Assembly (NCBI GenBank): GCA_032716605.1
Contig: CM064539.1
Location: forward strand, 2,758,846 to 2,822,845
Source: Paralithodes platypus
Taxonomy: Eukaryota; Arthropoda; Malacostraca; Decapoda; Lithodidae
Length of the DNA: 64,000 bases
Direction of reading: 5' to 3'
In this document: positions 1 through 8,922 of the stretch, piece by piece
How the letters are laid out: every line of letters starts with the position of its first letter
Position numbering within the stretch: position 1 is the first letter of the stretch
Translations under genes and position numbers: made by a program
Notes under the pieces: model-generated
Told to the model about the DNA's origin: nothing
What the model saw: only the letters and a program-made list of their open reading frames with translations
Database searches by the model: none

Positions 1-204
1 ACCTCAGTTTTATTCACTTACCGTTAAACCTGGCAGGTGGCTCAGAACTTTCATAACATACCGGCACGGTAGTCAATTTATATAAACTTGAGGAAATAAA
101 TTTACGCACCCAAACACTTGCTCCATCAATCTTGTCGGTAATCTATTAAACCCAACTACAATATATATATATTTTTTAATGCGTCATAAACTAGAGTACC
201 GACA

Positions 205-231
205 TACAAAAGGTATCAAAAGGTAAGGTAC
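205..231 (+). repeat. Solo LINE A 3' tail
   Basis: Two and a half copies of a CAAAAGGTAT unit followed by AAGGTA. The same tail follows the LINE A 3' ends at 23283, 29160 and 30090. Here only the tail is present, so this is an extremely 5'-truncated insertion or a fossil end. Confidence 0.45.
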
Positions 232-239
232 CGTATGCG

Positions 240-1092
240 ATATATATATATATAATCAATCGGGGTAAAAAAAAACATAGGGGTAGTTGGGGTAAAAACA
301 AACATAGGTCATCATATGTTAATTTTTTTGAATACATTTTTTTTTTTTTTTTTTACCGATTGCCCACAATAAAAGCAACATTTTATGCAAACGGTTTTTT
401 TCTATAAAAATGTGTGGGACGTATATATCGCTACGCGACAGATTTTTTTTTTTTTTTTTGTCCGTTCAACTTTTTTATTATTTTTTGTTAATGTTCAATA
501 CCTGGAATGGTTTTCATGCAGCGCTTTTTTTCTGCTTTAAGGTGTTATACTATAGTTGGTTTCATCACTCCCCTGCAGTGATTCTCCTGTCAACTCCAGT
601 ATCCAACACACAGGTATGTTTTTGTTTACCCCGACTATTGACATACAATGGGGGTAATAAAAAACAACTCCAGCATAGATGTATATATGATTTTTTTTTA
701 CCCCGACTATTAACATGCAGTTGGGGTAATCAAAAATAATCCACACTGAGATTGAACAGAATACAATTATCACACAATTGAATGATGTGTGCCACAATAG
801 GTCACCCATTCTCTGCAGAGGAGCAGTAGTTATATCTCTGTTTTCATTTTCTTCCATTTTTTTGCTATGTTTTTTTTACCCCATACGTGATTCGTTTTTA
901 CCCCTTTGGCCGGGGTAATAAAAAATCTGTTTATTCTGGAATACCTGGTTATTCTTATGTGCTAGGCTATATTTACTGCTGCCAGTAAAGGCCTCATATG
1001 TACCCTATTCTATGATATATGTAGTTTCTCCCTAGTATTAATAATGCCTGAGGCACAGCAAACTTAAGACAAACAATTTTTTTTTACCCCGA
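240..1092. repeat. Cluster of TTTTTACCCC / GGGGTAAAAA inverted motifs
   Basis: GGGGTAA-type motifs and their complement TTACCCC recur near 262-300, 628-655, 698-729, 877-922 and 1085-1092. Two of the units (628-655 and 698-729) are short imperfect palindromes with a similar centre (GACTATTAACATRCA) and flanking A/T runs. No coding potential is seen; the short ORFs here are low-complexity. They could be very short foldback elements or a degenerating local tandem family. Confidence 0.5.
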
Positions 1093-1096
1093 ATGA

Positions 1097-1118
1097 CTAT
1101 ACTGTATATATATATACC

Positions 1119-1159
<41 letters not shown>

Positions 1160-1209
1160 GGTACTGTATATATACACACATTATATACCGGTATATATAA
1201 TATATACCC

Positions 1210-1276
<67 letters not shown>
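1097..1276. repeat. (TA)n microsatellite with ACCGGT interruptions
   Basis: Long TA tract broken several times by CCGGT. Any reading frame through it is a low-complexity artefact. Confidence 0.95.
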
Positions 1277-1281
<5 letters not shown>

Positions 1282-1325
1282 TATAGTTTGTAGTAAAATA
1301 CTTTGCTGGGCTTGCTAACAGGCAA

Positions 1326-1717
1326 GTAAACACACAGACGCCATAACTCCAGTGGTGGATATAACAAGACAGCTGATACCAGTAAACACACAGACGCCAT
1401 AACTCCAGTGGTGACTATAACAAGACAGCTGATACCAGTAAACACACAGACGCCATAACTCCAGTGGTGTATATAACCAGACAGCTGATACCAGTAAACA
1501 CACAGACGCCATAACTCCAGTGGTGGATATAACAAGACAGCTGATACCAGTAAACACACAGACGCCATAACTCCAGTGGTGTATATAACCAGACAGCTGA
1601 TACCAGTAAACACACAGACGCCATAACTCCAGTGGTGGATATAACAAGACAGCTGATACCAGTAAACACACAGACGCCATAACTCCAGTGGTGGCTATAA
1701 CAAGACAGCTGATACCA
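1326..1717. repeat. 56-bp minisatellite, 7 copies
   Basis: Units start with GTAAACACACAGACGCC at 1326, 1382, 1438, 1494, 1550, 1606 and 1662, exactly 56 bp apart, and the array ends at 1717. Variation is confined mostly to a three-base site after CCAGTGGTG (GAT, GAC, TAT, GCT). The minus-strand ORFs across it are tandem-repeat translations. Confidence 0.95.
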
Positions 1718-1772
1718 GTAAAGGGTTTTTACTTCCAGCTGGGGAAAATTAACTGACACCGAAAACAAGACG

Positions 1773-1774
<2 letters not shown>

Positions 1775-1813
<39 letters not shown>
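1775..1813. repeat. (AC)n microsatellite
   Basis: About 19 AC units, sitting directly against a T1 right end. Confidence 0.95.
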
Positions 1814-1815
<2 letters not shown>

Positions 1816-1844
1816 AAAGACGTCGCCGGTACAAAAGGGGTTAA
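1814..1844. mobile_element. T1 element, right-end fragment
   Basis: AAAAGACGTCGCCGGTAC followed by a GGGGTTAA end matches the right terminus of the T1 family. The rest of the element has been replaced by the AC repeat. Confidence 0.65.
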
Positions 1845-1866
1845 CGTTAAGAACGGGGTGTTACCA
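1845..1866 (+). repeat. SINE S2 3'-end fragment
   Basis: GTTAAGAACGGGGTGTTACC matches the 3' end of the S2 SINE copies at 34262 (+) and 56132 (-). It directly follows the T1 end, so T1 may have inserted into an S2 copy. Confidence 0.4.
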
Positions 1867-1968
1867 GTTCTTATTACAGTGAACAAACTTCGTATAGGCT
1901 AGGCCTATATAGATTTTGTATATGCCTGTCTGTTTTGTTTTCTTTATATAATTGTAATTAGAGATATT

Positions 1969-2080
1969 GATAAAAAAAAAAAAAAAAGGGAAAAGTGGGG
2001 ATTGGGCCTGAGTATATAGATAGATTGATCGCATAGAATTGAATTGATATGATGCAAATAGAACAGTAGATAGATAGATA
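1969..2080 (-). repeat. W core, minus orientation
   Basis: Poly-A, then GGAAAAGTGGGGATTGGGCC, TGAGTATATAGATAG and a decayed GATA tract. It is the reverse complement of the W cores at 5399, 12655 and 60031. A 19-bp ATTGATATGATGCAAATAG sequence is also duplicated just downstream (about 2044 and 2092). Confidence 0.6.
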
Positions 2081-2231
2081 GATATACTAAAATTGATATG
2101 ATGCAAATAGAACACTTCTGACGGTAGGCTACCAGTACCTTCGTAAATTTCAACTTTTCCTGCTCCCAAACTTTAAAATTAATGCTACTCCTTAGCACCT
2201 GCGAAGAACACCTGACGATAACACCTTTGCT

Positions 2232-3770
2232 CAGGTGTTTTATGATATTATGTCAGATAGTAAATACTGCAGAGAAGTTATCAATGTTCAGGTGTTTTAT
2301 GATATTATGTCAGATAGTAAATACTGCAGAGAAGTTATCAATGTTCAGGTGTTTTATGATATTATGTCAGATAGTAAATACTGCAGAGAAGTTATCAATG
2401 TTCAGGTGTTTTATGATATTATGTCAGATAGTAAATACTGCAGAGAAGTTATCAATGTTCAGGTGTTTTATGATATTATGTCAGATAGTAAATACTGCAG
2501 AGAAGTTATCAATGTTCAGGTGTTTTATGATATTATGTCAGATAGTAAATATTGCAGAGAAGTTATCAATGTTCAGGTGTTTTATGATATTATGTCAGAT
2601 AGTAAATACTGCAGAGAAGTTATCAATGTTCAGGTGTTTTATAATATTATGTCAGATAGCAAATACTGCAGAGAAGTTATCAATGTTCAGGTGTTTTATG
2701 ATATTATGTCAGATAGTAAATACTGCAGAGAAGTTATCAATGTTCAGGTGTTTTATGATATTATGTCAGATAGCAAATACTGCAGAGAAGTTATCAATGT
2801 TCAGGTGTTTTATGATATTATGTCAGATAGTAAATACTGCAGAGAAGTTATCAATGTTCAGGTGTTTTATAATATTATGTCAGATAGCAAATACTGCAGA
2901 GAAGTTATCAATGTTCAGGTGTTTTATAATATTATGTCAGATAGCAAATACTGCAGAGAAGTTATCAATGTTCAGGTGTTTTATGATATTATGTCAGATA
3001 GCAAATACTGCAGAGAAGTTATCAATGTTCAGGTGTTTTATGATATTATGTCAGATAGCAAATACTGCAGAGAAGTTATCAATGTTCAGGTGTTTTATGA
3101 TATTATGTCAGATAGAAAATACTGCAGAAAAGTTATCAATGTTCAGGTGTTTTATAATATTATGTCAGATAGCAAATACTGCAGAGAAGTTATCAATGTT
3201 CAGGTGTTTTATGATATTATGTCAGATAGCAAATACTGCAGAGAAGTTATCAATGTTCAGGTGTTTTATGATATTATGTCAGATAGCAAATACTGCAGAG
3301 AAGTTATCAATGTTCAGGTGTTTTATGATATTATGTCAGATAGCAAATACTGCAGAGAAGTTATCAATGTTCAGGTGTTTTATGATATTATGTCAGATAG
3401 AAAATACTGCAGAAAAGTTATCAATGTTCAGGTGTTTTATAATATTATGTCAGATAGCAAATACTGCAGAGAAGTTATCAATGTTCAGGTGTTTTATGAT
3501 ATTATGTCAGATAGCAAATACTGCAGAGAAGTTATCCATGTTCAGGTGTTTTATAATATTATGTCAGATAGCAAATACTGCAGAGAAGTTATCAATGTTC
3601 AGGTGTTTTATAATATTATGTCAGATAGCAAATACTGCAGAGAAGTTATCAATGTTCAGGTGTTTTATGATATTATGTCAGATAGCAAATACTGCAGAGA
3701 AGTTATCCATGTTCAGGTGTTTTATAATATTATGTCAGATAGCAAATACTGCAGAGAAGTTATCAATGTT
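2232..3770. repeat. 57-bp satellite, 27 copies
   Basis: Twenty-seven head-to-tail 57-bp units beginning CAGGTGTTTTATRATATTATG. Because 57 is a multiple of three and the unit lacks stops in two frames, it yields two long overlapping ORFs (about 550 aa), which are artefacts. Units differ at a few sites: GAT/AAT, AGTAAA/AGCAAA/AGAAAA, GAGAAG/GAAAAG. The 5' units are mostly AGTAAA and the 3' units AGCAAA, and the AGAAAA variant recurs five units apart, which suggests higher-order duplication. Confidence 0.97.
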
Positions 3771-3783
3771 CTACGACATTATA

Positions 3784-4273
3784 GGTTTTTTTTTTTTTTT
3801 TTTTTCTCTATATTCCAACTACTCCCTCTCGGGCATAGGCTGATAGCCTTTACACTCAACCGCTGAACATGGTGAGGCCCGTGAGGTCTTGCTCCAGTCT
3901 AGGGAGTGAGACATGCGAAGCTTCACGGCTCGATGCAATTCCATCTCTTAAGCCGCCTCGCCTCTGTGCTTCAGTCTCATTCCCACAGACTCGGACCCTC
4001 ACTCTAAGAACGCCACCTATTGAGCAATTAACTCACTAGGCATTGCCCCCCTGTAGCATGTTTTTGAATATGGGAATATTCATACAATGCTATTTAATCA
4101 GGGAACAATGAGGGTATTTTTTTGGCATTTCGGTGTGCTGTGGTAATGCACTGATACTAGGTACAGCACAAATTCCATCCCAATAATATCTTCCCATTGA
4201 CATATTGGGATTCGAACCCGGGTCCATTGGATTACCAGTCCAGTGGCAAGACCACTCTGCCACACCTCCCCTG
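3784..4273 (-). mobile_element. SINE S1 (tRNA-headed), full copy
   Basis: About 490 bp, minus strand. The 5' head at 4271-4207 is tRNA-like, with an A-box-like TGGCAGAGTGG and a perfect B box GGTTCGAATCC, the internal pol III promoter. The body ends in a poly-A run (poly-T at 3786-3805 on the plus strand). A second copy at 24815-25302 matches through head and body, showing this is a dispersed family and not a tRNA gene. The acceptor stem does not pair. Confidence 0.75.
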
Positions 4274-4319
4274 CTCCCTGTATCGACGAGATTTCGATTA
4301 CTTAAGCACAAATTCGGCT

Positions 4320-4640
4320 CATATTATCTCTAATTATAAATATTCTTACGGTAATAATATAATGTAGGCTACCGGTATTAATTTTGTATTAATAGTAATA
4401 CTAAAATCGAACTCTGTAATGTAATAATGCTTGTAAATTGTCATGCGTGTGGAATATTATATGCACACTATTATGACTGCCGAAATCAGCATTATCTTCT
4501 CTTGACTATGGAAATTAATGGAATGAGGCAAATTCAAGCTTGTCAGTACATTCATCATGATAACTAAGCTAATTTAATGCGAATAATTAAACATGCAGCA
4601 CCCACATATAGGTTAAAACAGAATGCAATAGGCCTACCAG
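4320..4640. other. AT-rich, no recognisable feature
   Basis: I see no ORF, inverted repeat or family match here. Confidence 0.5.
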
Positions 4641-4670
4641 TATTGAGAACGATATAGAAAGATAGAGAAA

Positions 4671-4744
4671 GAGAAGGAAGTGTAGGTAGGAAGAAAGAAA
4701 ACGGGTGTGGAAAGTGTAGGTAAGAAGAAAGAAAACGGGTGTGA
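4671..4744. repeat. Two-copy tandem repeat, about 34 bp
   Basis: AAGTGTAGGTARGAAGAAAG followed by AAAACGGGTGTG occurs twice in a row. Confidence 0.7.
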
Positions 4745-4883
4745 GGGAGCTAGGCTGGAGACGAGCAGGGGGCTCCCCACTAAATTGACAATTAGACCTT
4801 TTCTCTTCAGTAACGACACAAGTTCGCCCTTCTAAACTCCCCGCGGCCGTTCTGCAGGTGGGCCAAGGGATCTACATAATTCT

Positions 4884-4903
4884 CACACACACACAGACAG
4901 ACA

Positions 4904-4960
<57 letters not shown>
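4884..4960. repeat. (AC)n microsatellite
   Basis: AC repeat with a short ACAG block near its start. Confidence 0.95.
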
Positions 4961-4964
<4 letters not shown>

Positions 4965-5086
4965 GGAGGAACAAAAAAGTGCGGGACGAAAACAAAAAAA
5001 GCGCGGGAGAAAACAAGTCTTGGTGTGGCGAGTGAAATTATTAAATTAGAATACCGGTATAAGGTTTATATCTTAGTAGGGGTTCA

Positions 5087-5110
5087 CCAATGACCTGAAA
5101 CAGGTCATTG

Positions 5111-5111
<1 letters not shown>
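5087..5111. repeat. Perfect 11-bp hairpin
   Basis: CCAATGACCTG, an AAA loop, then CAGGTCATTGG, immediately before a 96-bp AC tract. It could be an extruding structure or a relic of a foldback element. Confidence 0.6.

Positions 5112-5207
<96 letters not shown>
5112..5207. repeat. (AC)48 microsatellite
   Basis: Uninterrupted AC repeat of about 96 bp. Confidence 0.97.
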
Positions 5208-5209
<2 letters not shown>

Positions 5210-5396
5210 GATAAAATTATAAAATTATGGATATTATTATTAAAAAAGGAGAATCTTTTTAATGGAGTGGGGGTAAGGAAAACAAGAAGACGAAGTAAGA
5301 AAAAGTAAGAGGAAAAAAGTTAGTGAGATAAAAACTTGGATGTTCCAGCTGAGATAACGTGTAAGGTGGTCGCGGTTTTTTGACATTCAGTGTTGT

Positions 5397-5398
<2 letters not shown>

Positions 5399-5429
<31 letters not shown>

Positions 5430-5455
5430 ATACTCAGGCCCAATCCCCACTTTTC
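5399..5455 (+). repeat. W core with (CTAT)n
   Basis: CTAT repeats, then ATATACTCAGGCCCAATCCC and CACTTTTCC, then a T-rich run with an adjacent poly-G. It is the same arrangement as at 12655 and 60031. Confidence 0.7.
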
Positions 5456-5714
5456 CTTTATTTGTTTGTATTTATTTTTCTTTATTTTATTTTTTTATTT
5501 TTTATTTTTTTTATGTTTTATTTTTATTTTTTGTTTGGGGGGGGGGGCGACTAAAGACAAAGCCAGACTAGGGACAACACAAAACACAACAGAAAACAAT
5601 TGAGATGGAGAGTGTAGTTAGATTTGAGCAATTTGGATAGGCTATGGAAATGCTCGGTACCGGGATGTTAAATTCACTAAGGCGCTGTATTTTTGTTTCT
5701 TTTTTCTTTAAATG

Positions 5715-6090
5715 GTAGTTTATTATGGCCAGGTATAGGGCTAATTACTGGTACCGGAACCCTTTGAATGGGTACCGGTAGTTTATTATGGCCAGGTATA
5801 GGGCTAATTACTGGTACCGGAACCCTTTAAATGGGTACCGGTAGTTTATTATGGCCAGGTATAGGGCTAATTACTGGTACCGAAACCCTTTAAATGGGTA
5901 CCGGTAGTTTATTATGGTCAGGTATAGGGCTAATTACTGGTACCGAAACCCTTTAAATGGGTACCGGTAGTTTATTATGGTCAGGTATAGGGCTAATTAC
6001 TGGTACCGGAACCCTTTAAATGGGTACCGGTAGTTTATTATGGTCAGGTATAGGGCTAATTACTGGTACCGGAACCCTTTAAATTTCCAT
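5715..6090. repeat. 63-bp minisatellite, 6 copies
   Basis: Units starting GTAGTTTATTATGGYCAGG lie at 5715, 5778, 5841, 5904, 5967 and 6030. Each contains two KpnI/ACCGGT-type palindromes (TGGTACCG and GGTACCGG). Confidence 0.95.
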
Positions 6091-6120
6091 AATTTTTCAG
6101 ACTGAAGGCCTACCGGTATA

Positions 6121-6326
6121 CTGTAGGTAGCGCCAGCCAACTTGATAATAATCTGGACCCCCTTAGCTGCTTATAACTCAAAATGAATGATAGCAATGAG
6201 GATGAAATTCCTCTCATTTGGGAAGAGTCCACCAGGTAATAGATATGGATATTTACAGCCAGTTTGCTGTAGTCCCTTTTGAGTTACCGTACGAATTGTT
6301 GTCAAGTTCGTTACCGCTACTTATAG
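6121..6326. mobile_element. Q2 palindromic element with TA flanks
   Basis: Inverted ends CTGTAGGTAGCGCCAGCC and CGTTACCGCTACTTATAG, flanked by TA on both sides (6119-6120 and 6327-6328). The internal core TTGGGAAGAGTC...CCAGGTAAT and CAGTTTGCTGTAG is shared with copies at 27121 and 31257 and with the Q1 family. Length and TA flanks suggest a Tc1/mariner-type MITE; no transposase is present. Confidence 0.7.
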
Positions 6327-6556
6327 TACGGTAACCTACATGCAACAAACAACAAATCACAGAGCTACATTAGCCTACCGAAAAGAAAAAGAAAAAAATA
6401 TATATACCGTATATATATATTTATAAAATTGTAATATATTTAAGGATGCCGTACTGGAATAACCCCGCATGGGCATTAGGGTTTTAAGTACGGTAATGCA
6501 TCATATATTTTACCTGATAAAAGCCCCATTGTTTACTTGTGTTCAGATCGTGTGTG

Positions 6557-6920
6557 TTAAGGGTGCCCACCTCGCATTTGTTCTCGTTCTCTCCCTCTCT
6601 CTCTTTGGTTTGTATCCATTCGGCCCCATTTAGCCTACTGTTTTAAGACGTTCATACCCATCCAGGTGTCAATATTTTCCTGGCGAGCGATAGCGAGCCA
6701 GCATATATTTTGTTTTTTGACAGCAAGCTAAATTTGTACATTTTTCGATAGAAAAATGTTTCCGGCGAAGCCGAATTTCTCCATACAATGCTGGCTCGCT
6801 ATCGCTCGCCAGGAAGAAATCGACACCTGGATGGGGAAAACGTCTTAAAACAGTTGGCTGAATGGGGCCGAATGGATACAAGCCAGGGAAAGAGAGAACC
6901 AAAGCAGGTGACCCCGTTAA
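6557..6920. mobile_element. T3 TTAA-flanked foldback element
   Basis: 364 bp, TTAA at both ends (TTAAGGGTGCCC... and ...ACCCCGTTAA). Arms of about 130 bp pair through TTTGTATCCATTCGGCCCC and the GCGAGCGATAGCGAGCC block. The centre contains the CATTTTTCGATAGAAAAATG hairpin also found in T2. A second copy lies at 43520. Confidence 0.8.
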
Positions 6921-6992
6921 GTAATAAGTAATGCATCATATATATTACCTGATAAAAGTCCCATTTTTTACTCGTGTTCAGATCATGTGTTA

Positions 6993-7379
6993 TTAAGGGG
7001 AGGCAGTTGGTTTTTCGAGCCACCTTTCTCCCTCGTGTTAAGCCCCATTTGTTTTGAGATTATAAGACGTTCGGCCCATTTCTTTGGCGATGTTAACACC
7101 TTTCGCCTCATTTCTTTGCCAATATTAAGACCTTTCGTGCCATTTAGGTGTCGATTATTTCCTGGCGAGCGAGAGCGAGCCTGAAATATTAAGAGAAACC
7201 GGACGTTGGCCGGAACATTTTTCTACCGAAAAATGCACAAATTTATCTTGAAGGGGGGTCTAGGGTGTGTTTTTCTAAGCTTGATGGAGGTCTAGCTAGA
7301 AAACTAAGAAATAAAGGAATAAATTAATTTTTAGACCCCCCCACCCACCCCAAAAAAAAAAGGGTCCGTCTCCCCTTAA
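6993..7379. mobile_element. T2 TTAA-flanked element
   Basis: 387 bp with TTAAGGGGAG and TCCCCTTAA ends. It has T2 landmarks in order: AAGACGTTCGGCCC, TTTCGTGCCATTTAGGTGTC, CCTGGCGAGCGAGAGCGAGCC, the CCGGACGTTGGCCGG hairpin, and CTACCGAAAAATG. A C-rich and A-rich insertion lengthens its right side. Confidence 0.8.
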
Positions 7380-7720
7380 GTAATGCATCATATATTTTAC
7401 CTGATAAAAACCCCATTTTTTACTCGTGTTCAGATCATGTTATTAATCTTCTATACAACCGGTGGGTCCAGACTACCGGGAATTTCTGTATGCTGGCCAT
7501 AGATAGGTTATATACCGGTATTATAACCGTGTAGCCTATATATATATATTGTATAGCTCTAACATATATCATCTCTTTCCTGGTATATTTGTATGGGGGC
7601 AGGTATTGCGTGCGTGCGTGCTTGCGTGCGTGTCAGAGAGAGGAAAATATTTACTATTTAGCTATGTACGGTATAGACTATAGGATAGCCTATATGGAGA
7701 GAGAGGAAGAGTATTAGAGA

Positions 7721-8209
7721 GTGTACAAAGAAATTTCACGTCGCATAATTACCGGTATAAGTTCGGTAAAACAGCTACACTATTGGGAACGTTTAAGAGC
7801 ACTGAAACTGTACTCGCTGGAACGTAGAAGAGAACGTTACCTAACAATATACACGTGGAAAATCGCAGAGAGTTTAGTACCAAACCTACATACCCCGATA
7901 GTCATGAAATTCAGTGATAGGAGAGGCTGGGAATGCGATATCCCCCGGATGAATAACAGGGGTGCTATGGGCTCTCTGCGAGAAGGCTGGTTATCACACA
8001 GAGGCCCACATCTCTTCAACAAACTCCCACGGCGAGTAAGAGACATGAGGGGCGTCTCGTTAGACAACTTCAAGAGAGCCCTCGATGTCGAACTGCAAAA
8101 AGTGCCAGATGAGCCCATCTTCGCAGGGGAGCGTGCTGCCCCTTCGAACAGGCTGCTGCACCAAATCACCACCCAGAACGAGGGGTGGCGCGCTCCTCGG
8201 TACCGCTAG
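7721..8209 (+). mobile_element. LINE A, reverse transcriptase C-terminal part
   Basis: A 162-aa open frame. It begins inside the post-RT region that reads as an ...ALKLYSLERRRERYLTIYTW segment and continues through HRGPHLFNKLPRRVRDMRG and FKRALDVELQKVPDEP, the usual C-terminal signature of LINE polyproteins. The true start lies upstream and is missing, so this is a 5'-truncated copy; upstream in-frame sequence fades into AT-rich DNA. The same C-terminus recurs at 29160 (-). The 3' flank has only a trace of the AAAGGTA tail. Confidence 0.8.
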
Positions 8210-8449
8210 AAGTCTGGCGAACTCATCACAAGGTAGGCCCTATGTGTGTTTGTATGTTTGCTTGTGTGTGCATGTGTGTAGGCTATGTGTGTGTGTGTGT
8301 GTGTGTACGTGGCTAAGCCTGGATATGTGTGAGCAGGTGTAGCCTATAGCCTACATACACATACACACACACATACACCCACACACAGCCAGACATAGGT
8401 AGTGTGGGTAAGGCAGTGAGAGACAAATTACGAGAGAGACAGGAAGACT

Positions 8450-8580
<131 letters not shown>

Positions 8581-8640
8581 ACATAGAGCTACATAGATAC
8601 ACAGACCTCAAGGTCCTTACTAGGCAGTCTGGCATTACAA

Positions 8641-8665
8641 ACTATATATATATACCGGTATATAC

Positions 8666-8719
<54 letters not shown>

Positions 8720-8752
8720 GGTATATATATATATATATATAATATATATACC

Positions 8753-8805
<53 letters not shown>
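8641..8805. repeat. (TA)n microsatellite with ACCGGT interruptions
   Basis: Same structure as the TA tract at 1097, followed by a CATA-rich tail to about 8905. Confidence 0.95.
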
Positions 8806-8810
<5 letters not shown>

Positions 8811-8922
8811 CATACATACACACATACATACATATATATACAGTATATATATATACATAATATATACATACTGTATATACAGTGCACACACATACACATA
8901 CATAAAAAAAAAAAAAAAAAAA

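Larger units (their letters stand above)
6492..7443. repeat. 66-bp host repeat, three copies split by two elements
   Basis: GTAATGCATCATATAT...GATCATGTG occurs at 6492-6556, 6928-6992 and 7380-7443. The first gap is filled exactly by a T3 element and the second by a T2 element, each at a TTAA. Without the elements this is a three-copy tandem repeat with a TTAA at each junction. Confidence 0.75.

Noticed and set aside
1326..1717. Possible CRISPR-like array (regular direct repeats)
   Set aside because: Whole 56-bp units repeat with no unique spacers, and the genome is eukaryotic.
2182..3866. Two overlapping ORFs of about 550 codons
   Set aside because: They are translations of the 57-bp satellite, open because the unit is a multiple of three.
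4207..4271. tRNA gene on the minus strand
   Set aside because: A and B boxes are good, but the acceptor stem does not pair and a 490-bp body is shared with 24815-25302, so it is a SINE head.
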